Shown in pieces: positions 1-8,339 of a stretch of DNA of 64,000 bases. The stretch is from Tolypothrix sp. FACHB-123. Lineage in GTDB: Bacteria > Cyanobacteriota > Cyanobacteriia > Cyanobacteriales > Nostocaceae. Position numbers and translations under genes: made by a program. Every line of letters starts with the position of its first letter. Positions within the stretch are counted from its first letter, which is position 1. The notes beneath the pieces were generated by a model, which was not told where the DNA came from, made no database searches, and saw nothing but the letters and a program-made list of their open reading frames with translations. The DNA is taken from positions 1 to 64,000 of the forward strand of contig NZ_JACJRE010000033.1 of the NCBI RefSeq assembly GCF_014697075.1, in the 5' to 3' direction.

Positions 1-74
1 CCTATTTTATTAACCCAGATTTTTGCCAAGCTTACTTCTTTAGGACGTATTCATAACGTTTCCACAGGCGTTGA

Positions 75-443
75 ACCCTCGTAAATTGGCAAAGGTATTG
101 TAACTATGATGCCTTATTAGCATTAGGTAAACGCAAAGAGCTTGTAGAGGAACGTAAAGAGGACAAGAAGGAAAAAAGGCGGTCAGAACAAAAGCGTCTT
201 CGTTCTGCATCGAAGAAAAACTCAAATGTTATTGAACTACGCAAAAGTAGAGCTTTAAGTTCTTCAATAAAAGCTGACCATCACGAAGTTTTACCAGAGA
301 GAGTTTCCAGGGAAGACATAAAGCTTGAAAAGATAGAACTACAGCCACAGGAAAATATTTCAGTGCAAACTGATAGTCAAGAAGAGCAGAGACATAAGTT
401 AGTTGTCTCTAACCGTCAAAAAAACTTGAAAAAGATTTGGTAA
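75..443 (+). pseudogene. tnsB: 3' remnant of tnsB (CAST-1 DDE transposase)
   Basis: An open frame ending at TAA 441-443 encodes a very charged tail that begins YDALLALGKRKELVEERK. It resembles the basic C-terminal tail of the CAST-2 TnsB (SNKSILAEVRDRDTF and the Lys/Glu-rich run after it). In-frame stops (TGA at 72-74 and another upstream) break the frame, and no catalytic domain is visible in the first 75 bases. It lies 3 bp before tnsC, as expected for tnsB in a CAST operon. The assignment rests on position plus weak C-terminal similarity. The window edge prevents knowing whether more of the gene survives upstream. Confidence 0.6.
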
Positions 444-446
444 ATT

Positions 447-1301
447 ATGGCACGATCGCAACTTGCAACCCAATCCTTTGTTGAAGTGCTAGCCCCAACG
501 TTAGACCTCAATGCTCAAATTGCTAAGACTATTGATATTGAGGAAATTTTTAGAACTTCTTTTATCACGACTGATCGGGCTTCGGAATGCTTCAGATGGT
601 TAGATGAACTGCGTATTCTCAAACAATGTGGTCGAATAATTGGGCCAAGAGATGTTGGTAAAAGCCGAGCATTGTGTCACTATCGTGATGAAGATAAAAA
701 ACAAGTTTCCTATGTAAAAGCTTGGTCAGCATCGAGTTCTAAACGTCTATTTTCACAAATACTGAAAGATATTAACCATGCCGCACCAACAGGTAAACGA
801 CAGGATTTACGTCCAAGATTAGCTGGTAGTCTGGAGCTATTTGGACTAGAGCTTGTGATTATTGATAATGCTGCAAATCTTCAGAAAGAGGCATTTTTAG
901 ACTTAAAGCAACTCTTTGAGGAATCTAATATTCCTATTGTATTAGCTGGAGGCAAGGAATTAGATGATATATTACAAGATTTTGATTTGTTGACTAGCTT
1001 TCCAACTCTGTATGAGTTTGAGCGCTTGGAATACGAAGATTTCAGGAAAACGTTAAGTACAATAGAACTCGATATTCTGGCTCTTCCTGAAGCTTCTAAT
1101 TTATCTGAGGGAATGATATTTGAGATTCTTGCCGAAAGTACAGGTGCAAGAATAGGACTGCTAGTGAAGATACTAACGAAGGCGGTTTTACATTCTCTCA
1201 AAAATGGCTTTAGCAAAGTTGATCAAGGCATTCTAGAAAAAATTGCTAGTCGCTATGGCAGAAAATACATCCCTCTCGAAAACAGAAATAAAAATCAATG
1301 A
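447..1301 (+). CDS. tnsC: TnsC-like AAA+ ATPase of CAST-1
   Basis: TnsC is the AAA+ regulator that polymerises on DNA and links the Cas12k-TniQ target complex to TnsB. This 284-residue protein is full length next to the CAST-2 TnsC (278 residues). It shows a P-loop GPRDVGKS at residues 66-73 and a Walker-B-like strand LVIID ending at Asp140. The residue after that Asp is Asn141, where the CAST-2 copy has the catalytic Glu (LIIDE). ATP could still bind, but hydrolysis may be impaired. The gene follows the tnsB remnant by 3 bp and overlaps the tniQ reading frame. Family assignment is strong; activity is uncertain. Confidence 0.85.
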   Translation: MARSQLATQSFVEVLAPTLDLNAQIAKTIDIEEIFRTSFITTDRASECFRWLDELRILKQCGRIIGPRDVGKSRALCHYRDEDKKQVSYVKAWSASSSKRLFSQILKDINHAAPTGKRQDLRPRLAGSLELFGLELVIIDNAANLQKEAFLDLKQLFEESNIPIVLAGGKELDDILQDFDLLTSFPTLYEFERLEYEDFRKTLSTIELDILALPEASNLSEGMIFEILAESTGARIGLLVKILTKAVLHSLKNGFSKVDQGILEKIASRYGRKYIPLENRNKNQ

Positions 1302-1809
1302 AGAATATGGCACTCTACCCAGATTGGGCTATGTTGAGCCATACCAAGGTGAAAGCATCAGTCACTATCTGGGGCGTTTGCGCCGATTCAAGGCTAATAG
1401 TCTTCCTTCAGGATATTCTTTAGGAAAAATTGCTGGTCTTGGTGCTATCACGACGCGATGGGAGAAGCTTTATTTCAATCCCTTTCCGAGTCTTGAGGAG
1501 TTAGAAGCTTTGGGTAAGTTAATTGGTGTCCAGGGTGAAAGGTTATATGAAATGCTGCCAGCAAAGGGTATGACTATGAAACCCAGACCAATTAGGTTAT
1601 GTGGTGCTTGCTATGGAGACGTAGCTTGTCACCGAATTGAGTGGCAATTTAAGGACAAGATGAAATGCGATCGCCACCAGTTGGGTTTGTTAACAAAATG
1701 CACTAATTGTCAGACTCCCTTTCCAATTCCTGCTGATTGGGTAGAAGGAAAATGTTCTCATTGTTCTTTACCTTTTGCAAAGATGGCAAAGCACCAGAAA
1801 CGTTATTGA
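1255..1809 (+). CDS. tniQ: TniQ of CAST-1
   Basis: TniQ is the small zinc-finger adaptor that bridges Cas12k-bound target DNA and the TnsC filament. The protein has the N-terminal TniQ motif (GESISHYLGRLRRF), then CGACY and two CxxC pairs (CTNC, CSHC) consistent with zinc binding. The ATG at 1255 is preferred over the upstream start at 1243, and both overlap the 3' end of tnsC. The 3' half is close to the CAST-2 tniQ even at nucleotide level, while the 5' half has diverged. This suggests recombination or gene conversion between the two elements. It appears intact. Confidence 0.88.
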   Translation: MAENTSLSKTEIKINEEYGTLPRLGYVEPYQGESISHYLGRLRRFKANSLPSGYSLGKIAGLGAITTRWEKLYFNPFPSLEELEALGKLIGVQGERLYEMLPAKGMTMKPRPIRLCGACYGDVACHRIEWQFKDKMKCDRHQLGLLTKCTNCQTPFPIPADWVEGKCSHCSLPFAKMAKHQKRY

Positions 1810-1885
1810 GAAAAAAAATTACACAAGGAATATATGTGCTTAAATTTACCTCTGGAGGTAATGGAAAAGGAATTTCTGCCTGTCG

Positions 1886-1930
1886 TTATGCTACATCCGC
1901 CACAAGCAACTAGTAAACAGCAATAATGAA
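1886..1930 (-). pseudogene. Fossil 3' end of the hypothetical gene found downstream of CAST-2 tniQ
   Basis: Read on the minus strand, this stretch gives FIIAVY-stop-LLVADVA-stop. It matches the last residues FIIAVNGLLVADVA of the intact minus-strand gene at 30315-30617, which lies in the same position relative to tniQ in CAST-2. An internal stop is present and the rest of the gene is gone. The remainder of 1810-2128 shows no other gene. The fossil marks where CAST-1 cargo has been replaced just past tniQ. Confidence 0.6.
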
Positions 1931-2128
1931 AGGTTTTGTAGTTACCAGTTGCTTCCAGCCTTTCCAGCAATATGATGCTGAAGACTGTATGTGAAGCAAT
2001 AGGGGATTATATTGTTTAATTGATATGATTCTGAGAGAGGCAGCAATAAGAGCATTGAAGAAAAAATTACAAAAGATCGATTTGGCAAAAATTCACTACA
2101 AATTAAATTTGCTTCCAGAATGACCAAA

Positions 2129-2326
2129 TTATGGATTAATTTGCTCTGGTTGCTCGACTGCCGGATTGAAAATAATTGAGAAAGTTGCATTTGGTATCAG
2201 TCGGTGTAGAGCTTGTGAATGAGCTTCCGCATCACTCCGGCGGCGAAAACGAGCAACTATCTGGTGTTGCATATTAGGAAAATGGCGGACTATACACCAA
2301 GGATTTAGCTTTTCAATGTAGGTCAC
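2129..2326 (-). CDS. Small hypothetical protein
   Basis: A 65-residue minus-strand frame with a GTG start at 2326, preceded by a strong Shine-Dalgarno AGGAGG (complement of 2332-2337) about five bases upstream. The ribosome site decides the start and supports a real gene. The sequence contains an Arg-rich stretch (ARFRRRSDAEAH) and no transmembrane segment or recognisable catalytic motif. Function unknown. It lies in CAST-1 cargo just after the tniQ region. Confidence 0.55.
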   Translation of the reverse strand: MTYIEKLNPWCIVRHFPNMQHQIVARFRRRSDAEAHSQALHRLIPNATFSIIFNPAVEQPEQINP

Positions 2327-2468
2327 AGAGTCCTCCTGATCATACCTATGATTTAGCTGGTGAATTGCAGTTGATTAATAGACAAAGGTTGCTTAAACAT
2401 TCCCAAGACTAAAGCCACCCTACTGTGAGAGTGGCTGGTAAAAAAATGTCAGAATGATATTGCTATTG

Positions 2469-2541
2469 GTTGACGGTTCGACTTCCCTGCGGGACGCTAC
2501 GCGAACGCGGCAATCGAGCGTAGTCGAGATTCACCGTCAAC
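2469..2541. repeat. Palindromic intergenic repeat element
   Basis: A 73-bp element bounded by the 9-bp inverted repeat GTTGACGGT / ACCGTCAAC. It contains the GC-rich core GGGACGCTACGCGAACGCG, a type of small palindromic repeat common between cyanobacterial genes. It sits just past the 3' end of the minus-strand gene at 2552 and could fold into a transcript-end hairpin. No gene is seen in 2327-2551. Confidence 0.5.
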
Positions 2542-2551
2542 TTTTCGATTC

Positions 2552-2920
2552 CTACTTACGCCCTGTGAGAGAACAGAGTATCTTCAGAAATTCTTCGGGA
2601 ATTTCCTCGAAGTGTTCTAGCAAGAAGTCCATTAGGGCGAGATGACGTAAATCGCTGGGCATAGGACTGCGGTAATTGCGACCTTTGGAGAACCAACGCC
2701 GGACAGTTGAAAGTGAACGAGAGCAAATTCGAGCGATCGCTTCATGATTGACATCCCATTTGGCATAAAAATTCTTGGGTGTCATTCCTAGTTGACAATG
2801 GCTGTATAGATCAATCAAATTTTGCTCTCGTATCTGTAAATGACGCGGATTAGTTATAGCATTGGCTCCCCTTCCAGTGCTTCTAAATCCTCTTCCCAAG
2901 CAATATCGGCAGATATCCAA
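2552..2920 (-). CDS. Hypothetical protein with helix-turn-helix-like segment
   Basis: This frame of up to 122 residues overlaps the end of the upstream gene (2854-3396) in another frame, so the true start may lie further in. The segment around VNHEAIARICSRSLSTVRRW reads as a helix-turn-helix, suggesting DNA binding. It appears cotranscribed with the preceding gene, and the two probably work as a pair. No named family is recognised. Start uncertain; gene moderately sure. Confidence 0.55.
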   Translation of the reverse strand: MDICRYCLGRGFRSTGRGANAITNPRHLQIREQNLIDLYSHCQLGMTPKNFYAKWDVNHEAIARICSRSLSTVRRWFSKGRNYRSPMPSDLRHLALMDFLLEHFEEIPEEFLKILCSLTGRK

Positions 2921-3396
2921 GCAGCACTGGGGCTATCTTTGCTCAACCAAATCAGGTAGCACCAAGTCCAGCAACAAAGATGGGGAGCAAAGCCATAAAA
3001 TCTGCCGATCGCAATTCCCCAATCAGTGTCAGAACCAATCCAGCGCAATTTGTCGCCGTACAAAAAGCGGGGTGTCTTTGCTGTATTGGGAAAGTCGTCG
3101 GGTAAATCAACAGAACTCGGAGAAAATTTCTGGTTAATTAATCTTGGGAGTGAATCCTGGCGATTGAGCGCGATGCCTTCGGCAAGGCTCAAAGCCAACG
3201 CACTCAAATAATTAGCAATCAGTTCAGCATCAATGCTCAGGGTTAACCGGGAAATCAACAACGCTGCTAAACTTTCTTGTTCTTGCTGTTCACAATAATT
3301 GCTGAGTTTCGCCAAGAGTTCAGCAATACCGAAGTCATCTAAAGCTTGTAGATAACCTCTGTGTTCATCTGTTTTGTGGCAAACAGGCTTTAACAT
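2854..3396 (-). CDS. Hypothetical protein, cyanobacterial accessory gene
   Basis: About 180 residues from the ATG at 3396, which has an AGGAG ribosome site nine bases upstream. A longer TTG start at 3426 has no such support. The N-terminal half is helical and Leu/Ala-rich. The C-terminal half is Trp-rich and contains RFLYGDKLRWIGSDTDWGIA. No enzymatic motif is recognised. The stop overlaps the following helix-turn-helix gene, suggesting translational coupling. Function unknown. Confidence 0.6.
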   Translation of the reverse strand: MLKPVCHKTDEHRGYLQALDDFGIAELLAKLSNYCEQQEQESLAALLISRLTLSIDAELIANYLSALALSLAEGIALNRQDSLPRLINQKFSPSSVDLPDDFPNTAKTPRFLYGDKLRWIGSDTDWGIAIGRFYGFAPHLCCWTWCYLIWLSKDSPSAAWISADIAWEEDLEALEGEPML

Positions 3397-3568
3397 GGAA
3401 TATGTCTCCTGTATAGAGGGGGACAAAAGTCAGCGTCTTCCCTGAGAAAGTTGAGCGCTGGCTTTTGACTTATCAATAATTATACATAAATTTTATGTTA
3501 ATTTGTTTTTATTTATGTTATTCTAGTGATTTAATATAGAAGCACATAGATAAGCTGATGATAGTCAC

Positions 3569-3745
3569 ATGGGGAAAGTTGTAGTAAGTATTTACATGGA
3601 AGAAGAAGACAAAGAAGCTCTGCAACAATTAGCAGATGCAGAGGAGCGTTCTTTGTCTCAAATGGCATTGTTAATTCTCAAACGAGCCGTTAAACAAGCG
3701 CAGGCGGAAGGAACAATTCCACCGAATCAGGAAAAAGGTAAATGA
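3569..3745 (+). CDS. Small ribbon-helix-helix-like protein
   Basis: This 58-residue frame starts with MGKVVVSIYMEEED, an N-terminal strand followed by two helices (EALQQLADAEERS, SQMALLILKRAVKQ). That is the layout of a ribbon-helix-helix DNA-binding protein or an antitoxin of that fold. It is divergent from the gene at 3396, and the AT-rich space between them is a plausible operator region. No toxin partner is visible downstream. Confidence 0.6.
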   Translation: MGKVVVSIYMEEEDKEALQQLADAEERSLSQMALLILKRAVKQAQAEGTIPPNQEKGK

Positions 3746-4146
3746 GGCGATCGCTTAATATTACAGAAATAATGCGATCGCATTTTGAGCATAGCTGGGA
3801 ATTTATATTAAGCGAGTGGAGCCGGATAGAAAATCCTTGATGTGGTAGCACCTATAACGAGCGCAATAGTGCTAGCGATTTATTTTTAAGTATTTAGTCG
3901 TAAATAAATAGTAGAAATATTTACACTTCTTGCAATCATTCGCAATGACATTGTGTAATTAATTCTGCTTGACTAATTATGAGCTAGAGCAGGATTTTGT
4001 TTAAATTTGCGGATTCTTGCGTAATTACAGATGTTTGTTTTGAATTATCCTTTAGATACTTAGTTGATTTTACTTATATATTTAGTGCGACGTATTAAAT
4101 CAGATGGGTTGATTTGGAGTGAGCAGAATCCATAACAGAGGGTGGG
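3746..4146. other. Gene-free stretch before the nSTAND gene
   Basis: About 400 bases with no supportable gene. Two HIP1 octamers near 3750-3780 form a short inverted repeat around AATGCGATCGCATT just after the ribbon-helix-helix gene and could act as a weak terminator. The rest is AT-rich. The last bases carry the purine-rich ribosome site GAGGGTGGG directly before the ATG at 4147. Confidence 0.5.
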
Positions 4147-5856
4147 ATGACAGAAGAAAACCGCAGCGTCAAAGTTGGAGGGAGTGCTGACAGCAGTGCC
4201 ATTCAGACTGGTACTGGCAATACTGCTACTATTACCATCACTAATTACTATTATCGTGAAGATACAACAGTATTACCGATTGAATCTACGGTTGCTGCTG
4301 ATAAAAATCTTCCCTGTCCTTATCGCGGTTTGTTTCACTTTGGCCCTGATGACGCGGAGTTTTTCTTTGGACGTGAGATATTTGTCGAAGAACTTTTCGC
4401 GGCAACTCAAAACCGCAATTTTATACCCGTGTTGGGTGCGTCAGGAAGCGGTAAATCTTCGGTGGTATTGGCGGGATTAGTGCCAAAGCTGCAAAATGAA
4501 GGTCGCTGGTTATTTACTCACTTCCGTCCTGGTTCCGAGCCTTTCCATGCTCTGGCTTTGGCGCTGGTTCCCCTTTACACGCAAAATCTGGATAATACTG
4601 ATAAGATCATCCAAGCTCGTAAGTTGTCACAAGCTCTGGGCGGGGGTGAAATTCCTCTAGCTGATGTATTTGCCCAGATTCACCAAAATCACCCTACACA
4701 TCGGGTGTTGCTGATTGCCGATCAATTTGAAGAAATTTACACTTTATGCGCGGATCATAAAGTTCGCCATAGTTTTCTAGATAGTTTATTAGCCAGCTTT
4801 CCATCCTCTCCTCACCAGTCTCAATATAATCATGTGCTAGTTGCAACCATGCGGGCAGATTTCTTAGGAAATGCTCTGTTATATCCTCCTTTTGGAGATG
4901 TATTGAAAACTGATATCAAGCTGATCAGGTCGATGAATCATGAAGAACTTTCACAGGTGGTTGAAAAGCCTGCTGACAAGTTGGGGGTGACATTTGAAGT
5001 GGGATTGGTGGAACGGATTTTAGATGATGTGGAAGATGAACCGGGGAGTTTACCTCTGCTGGAATTTGCGTTAACTCAGTTGTGGCAGCAGCGCCAGGGT
5101 AAACAGTTAACCCATGCAGCTTATCAGCAAATAGGTAAGGTACAAGGAGCGTTGGCTCGTCATGCAGATCAGAAGTATGGGAAGTTGAGTGCAACTGAAA
5201 AAGAACAGGTACGCCGCATTTTCATCCAATTAGTGCATCCGGGTGAAGGGACGCAAGATACGCGACGACTGGCAACGAAGGCAGAATTAAGCGAAGCAAG
5301 CTGGGGATTGGTGAAGCATTTGGCGGATGCGCGATTAGTGGTTACTAGTCGTAATGCTGCCGAGCAAGAAACAGTGGAAGTTGTCCACGAGGCATTGATT
5401 CGTAATTGGGTCGAACTGCGACGATGGATGGATGCAGATCGTAGCTTTCGTGCTTGGCAAGAAAGGCTGCGGTTCGCAATGGATCAATGGCAAAAAATGC
5501 AACGGGATGAAGGGGTATTGTTGCGGGGTACAGTTTTAAAGGAAGCAGAAGCCAAGCTGAAGCAACGCCGAAAGGAACTGAGCAAGGGAGAGCAAGAATT
5601 TATTCAAGCTAGTTTAGCACTACGTCAACGTGTTAAGCAGCGAATTTACTGGAGTTTGGGCGGGATTGGGAGTATCCTTTTACTGGCGCTGGGGATTTGG
5701 GGTTGGTTGAATTATACAACTTGGGGGCAGTTGACTCAAATTCGCTGGCAATTGACTGATTTAAGTCAGCAGGTAAGGAATCCTGAGTATCAATCAAAAG
5801 TTGCTGTTGCCTTTCTTAAGGATGGAAATTCTGCTCAAGCCTTGAAACTTAATTAG
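4147..5856 (+). CDS. nSTAND1-type NTPase with N-terminal amyloid-signalling-like motif and membrane segment
   Basis: This is a STAND-family (NLR-like) NTPase, a class of signal-transducing switches used in bacterial conflict and cell-death systems. Residues 6-32 hold a Gly/Ser/Thr-rich motif (VGGSADSSAIQTGTGNTATI) resembling bacterial amyloid signalling sequences of the RHIM/PP type. Then come CPYRGL-F, a Walker A GASGSGKS (97-104), a Walker B LLIADQFEE (about 188-196), a winged-helix-like region and one transmembrane segment near 503-524. The frame stops at 5854-5856, but TPR-like repeats continue at once in another frame, so the C-terminal sensor is probably split off. It sits upstream of a CHAT protease bearing the same motif. 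Confidence 0.8.
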   Translation: MTEENRSVKVGGSADSSAIQTGTGNTATITITNYYYREDTTVLPIESTVAADKNLPCPYRGLFHFGPDDAEFFFGREIFVEELFAATQNRNFIPVLGASGSGKSSVVLAGLVPKLQNEGRWLFTHFRPGSEPFHALALALVPLYTQNLDNTDKIIQARKLSQALGGGEIPLADVFAQIHQNHPTHRVLLIADQFEEIYTLCADHKVRHSFLDSLLASFPSSPHQSQYNHVLVATMRADFLGNALLYPPFGDVLKTDIKLIRSMNHEELSQVVEKPADKLGVTFEVGLVERILDDVEDEPGSLPLLEFALTQLWQQRQGKQLTHAAYQQIGKVQGALARHADQKYGKLSATEKEQVRRIFIQLVHPGEGTQDTRRLATKAELSEASWGLVKHLADARLVVTSRNAAEQETVEVVHEALIRNWVELRRWMDADRSFRAWQERLRFAMDQWQKMQRDEGVLLRGTVLKEAEAKLKQRRKELSKGEQEFIQASLALRQRVKQRIYWSLGGIGSILLLALGIWGWLNYTTWGQLTQIRWQLTDLSQQVRNPEYQSKVAVAFLKDGNSAQALKLN

Positions 5857-5857
5857 C

Positions 5858-7237
5858 CAGATTCAGGATTCACAAGCCTTAAGTGCCATTGCCCAAGCCT
5901 ATGGCAAGCTGAACCAACCAGAAAAAGCTGCCCCCTTGCTGGAAAAAGCGATCGCCTCTGCCAACCAGATTCAGGATTCCTACAACAAAATCGATGCCTT
6001 AATAGCCATTGCCCAAGCCTATGGCAAACTCAACCAAGCGCAAACTGCCGCGACCTTGCTCGATAAAGCAATCGCCGCTGCTAACCAGATTCGGGATTCC
6101 TCTGGCTTAAGAGCCTCTGCCTTAAAAGCCATAGCCGAAGCCATTGGCAAGCTCAACCAACCCAAAACAGCCGCCCCCTTGCTCGATAAAGCGATCGCCT
6201 CTGCCAACCAGATTCCGGCTTCCTACAACAAAATCGATGCCTTAAAAGCCATAGCCGAAGCCATTGGCAAGCTCAACCAACCCAAAACAGCCGCCCCCTT
6301 GCTCGATAAAGCGATCTCCGCTGCTAACCAGATTCAGGATTCCAATTACAAAGACGATACCTTAAGTGCCATTGCCCAAGCCTATGTAGAGCTACAACAA
6401 CCGGAAAAAGCGCTCGTTGCTGCTAACCAGATTCGGGATTCCCAGTCCAAAGCCTATGCCTTAATTGCCATTGCACAAGCCTATGGCAAGCTGAATCAAC
6501 CAGAAAAAGCCGCCCCCTTGCTCGAAACAGCGCTCGTCGCTGCTAACCAGATCCAGAATTTCTATCCCAAAGCCTCTGCCTTAATTGCCATTGCACAAGC
6601 CTATGGCAAGCTGAATCAACCAGAAAAAGCCGCCACTTTGCTCAAAACAGCGATCACCGATGCTAACCAATTTCAGAATTTCTATCCCAAAGCCTCTGCC
6701 TTAATTGCCATTGCACAAGCCTATGGCAAGCTGAAACAACCAGAAAAAGCCGCCACTTTGCTCGAAACAGCGATCACCTCTGCTAACCAAATTCAGGAAT
6801 CCTTTTCCAAAGCCTCTGCCTTAATTGCCATTGCCGAAGCCTATGGCAAGCTGAAACAACCAGAAAAAGCCGCCACTTTACTCGAAAAAGCGATCGCCCC
6901 TGCCAACCAGATTCAAGATTCCAATTACAAAGCCTCTTTCTTAATTGCCATTGCCGAAGCCTATGACAAGCTGAACCAACCAGAAAAAGCCACCACTTTG
7001 CTGGAAAAAGCGATCGCCGCTGCTAACCAGATTCCGGATTCCAATTCCAAAGCCTATGCCTTAACAGCCATTGCCGAAACCGCAGCGAACCTGAAAAACT
7101 GGGGACAGGTACTGAAAGCCAGGGAAAAATGCCCCAGTGATGAATGTCAGGTGGAGTTGCTAGCGAAGGTTTTAACGGTTCATGCCGAGCAGCAGCGCCC
7201 TGAGTTGAAGGAGGAGAAGGAGGAGGAGGAAGAGTGA
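5858..7237 (+). CDS. TPR-like repeat protein, probable sensor part of the upstream NTPase
   Basis: Repeats begin at 5858 (QIQDSQALSAIAQAYGKLNQ), directly after the nSTAND stop, but in a different frame. There is no good start until the TTG at 5936. About ten 40-residue repeats follow (consensus AIAQAYGKLNQPEKAATLLE), encoded by nearly identical 120-bp units, then a short Cys-containing end and an acidic tail. Similar repeats usually form the ligand-sensing superstructure of STAND proteins. I read this as the C-terminal half of the upstream gene, separated by a frameshift near 5843-5857. A separate gene starting at 5936 is the alternative. Confidence 0.65.
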   Translation, partial: QIQDSQALSAIAQAYGKLNQPEKAAPLLEKAIASANQIQDSYNKIDALIAIAQAYGKLNQAQTAATLLDKAIAAANQIRDSSGLRASALKAIAEAIGKLNQPKTAAPLLDKAIASANQIPASYNKIDALKAIAEAIGKLNQPKTAAPLLDKAISAANQIQDSNYKDDTLSAIAQAYVELQQPEKALVAANQIRDSQSKAYALIAIAQAYGKLNQPEKAAPLLETALVAANQIQNFYPKASALIAIAQAYGKLNQPEKAATLLKTAITDANQFQNFYPKASALIAIAQAYGKLKQPEKAATLLETAITSANQIQESFSKASALIAIAEAYGKLKQPEKAATLLEKAIAPANQIQDSNYKASFLIAIAEAYDKLNQPEKATTLLEKAIAAANQIPDSNSKAYALTAIAETAANLKNWGQVLKAREKCPSDECQVELLAKVLTVHAEQQRPELKEEKEEEEE

Positions 7238-7294
7238 ACTTTTTGTTCAAACAGCGATAATTAGCGAATTTACAAGTCAGCATTAGATAACACC

Positions 7295-8335
7295 ATGAAA
7301 AAAATCCTCATCCTCTCCGCCAACCCCAAAAACACAAGTAATCTGCGCCTAGATGAAGAAGTGCGGGAAATCAAAAACACACTGCAACTATCTCCCAATC
7401 GAGACGAATTTCAAATCATTACTGAATCTGCGGTACGAGTGGATGATTTAACCCGCTTCCTGTCTCACCATCAACCAACAATCGTTCACTTTTCTGGACA
7501 TGGCTCTGGTACTGATGGATTAGCTTTAGAAGATAATTTTGGGCAGATGCAGCTTGTAAGTACCCAAGCCCTAGCAAAGCTATTTGATTTGTTCCAATCA
7601 CAAGTCGAGTGTGTCTTACTCAACGCCTGCTACAGCGAATCACAAGCCACAGCAATTCACCAACATATTGATTGCGTGGTGGGGATGAATCAGGCAATTG
7701 GGGATAAAGCCGCAATTGAGTTTAGCGTAGGATTTTATACTGCTTTGGGGGCTGGAAGGAATTATGAAGATTGTTTTCACATGGGCTGTACATCTATTGA
7801 TTTGCAGGGAATTCCAGAGTATTTAACCCCTATGAGAAAAATTAGGCAGCGGCGTTATCAGACTGTACAGGCGACAAATCCAGTAACATCTCACAAGGAT
7901 GATAATATCAATAATGATAACAAAAGCTGGCAAAACCGCTCAGTTTCTATTGGGGGTAGTGCTACTGGTAGCGCAAATCAAACGGGAGACAGTAACACTG
8001 CAAACATTAATTTTCAACAAGTCAGTTTACCTACACCAGCCAGCGTCAACATAGAAACAGAACTCAATGCCTTACGTGAGATACTGGCAAAGTTAGAAAC
8101 TTCAGACCGTCGTAAAATTGACAATGCTATTGCTGATGCCGAAGAAGAAATCAACAAACCACAACCAGATAAAAATGAAGTGGGTAAGGCGTTAGACCGA
8201 GCTTTTGACTATGCTAAGAAGGCTGAGGGATTTGCATCTGTAATTGAAAAACTTAAACCCCACCTAACTAAAACTGTGGGTTGGTTAGGTGAAAATTGGC
8301 ACAAATTGCTAAGTCTGGTGAATTTAACAATTTGA
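7295..8335 (+). CDS. CHAT-domain caspase-like protease with amyloid-signalling-like motif
   Basis: The N-terminal 185 residues are a CHAT peptidase, a caspase relative. The catalytic His lies in HFSGHG (about residue 69) and the Cys in LLNACYS (about 112). Residues 215-240 hold a motif (RSVSIGGSATGSANQTGDSN) matching the N-terminus of the nSTAND protein two frames upstream. A helical C-terminal region follows. Shared motifs of this kind pair a sensor with its effector, so this is likely the protease executed when the NTPase is triggered. It lies 57 bp after the repeat gene, in the same direction. Confidence 0.82.
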   Translation: MKKILILSANPKNTSNLRLDEEVREIKNTLQLSPNRDEFQIITESAVRVDDLTRFLSHHQPTIVHFSGHGSGTDGLALEDNFGQMQLVSTQALAKLFDLFQSQVECVLLNACYSESQATAIHQHIDCVVGMNQAIGDKAAIEFSVGFYTALGAGRNYEDCFHMGCTSIDLQGIPEYLTPMRKIRQRRYQTVQATNPVTSHKDDNINNDNKSWQNRSVSIGGSATGSANQTGDSNTANINFQQVSLPTPASVNIETELNALREILAKLETSDRRKIDNAIADAEEEINKPQPDKNEVGKALDRAFDYAKKAEGFASVIEKLKPHLTKTVGWLGENWHKLLSLVNLTI

Positions 8336-8339
8336 CTAC

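Noticed and set aside
14-80. Frame-1 open stretch at the window start as a separate gene
   Set aside because: Only 27 codons, cut by the window edge and ended by a stop; it may be part of decayed tnsB but cannot be supported.
6019-6207. Minus-strand open frame in the TPR repeat region
   Set aside because: It is a mirror of the repeat units with no ribosome site, and the plus strand has the clear protein repeats.
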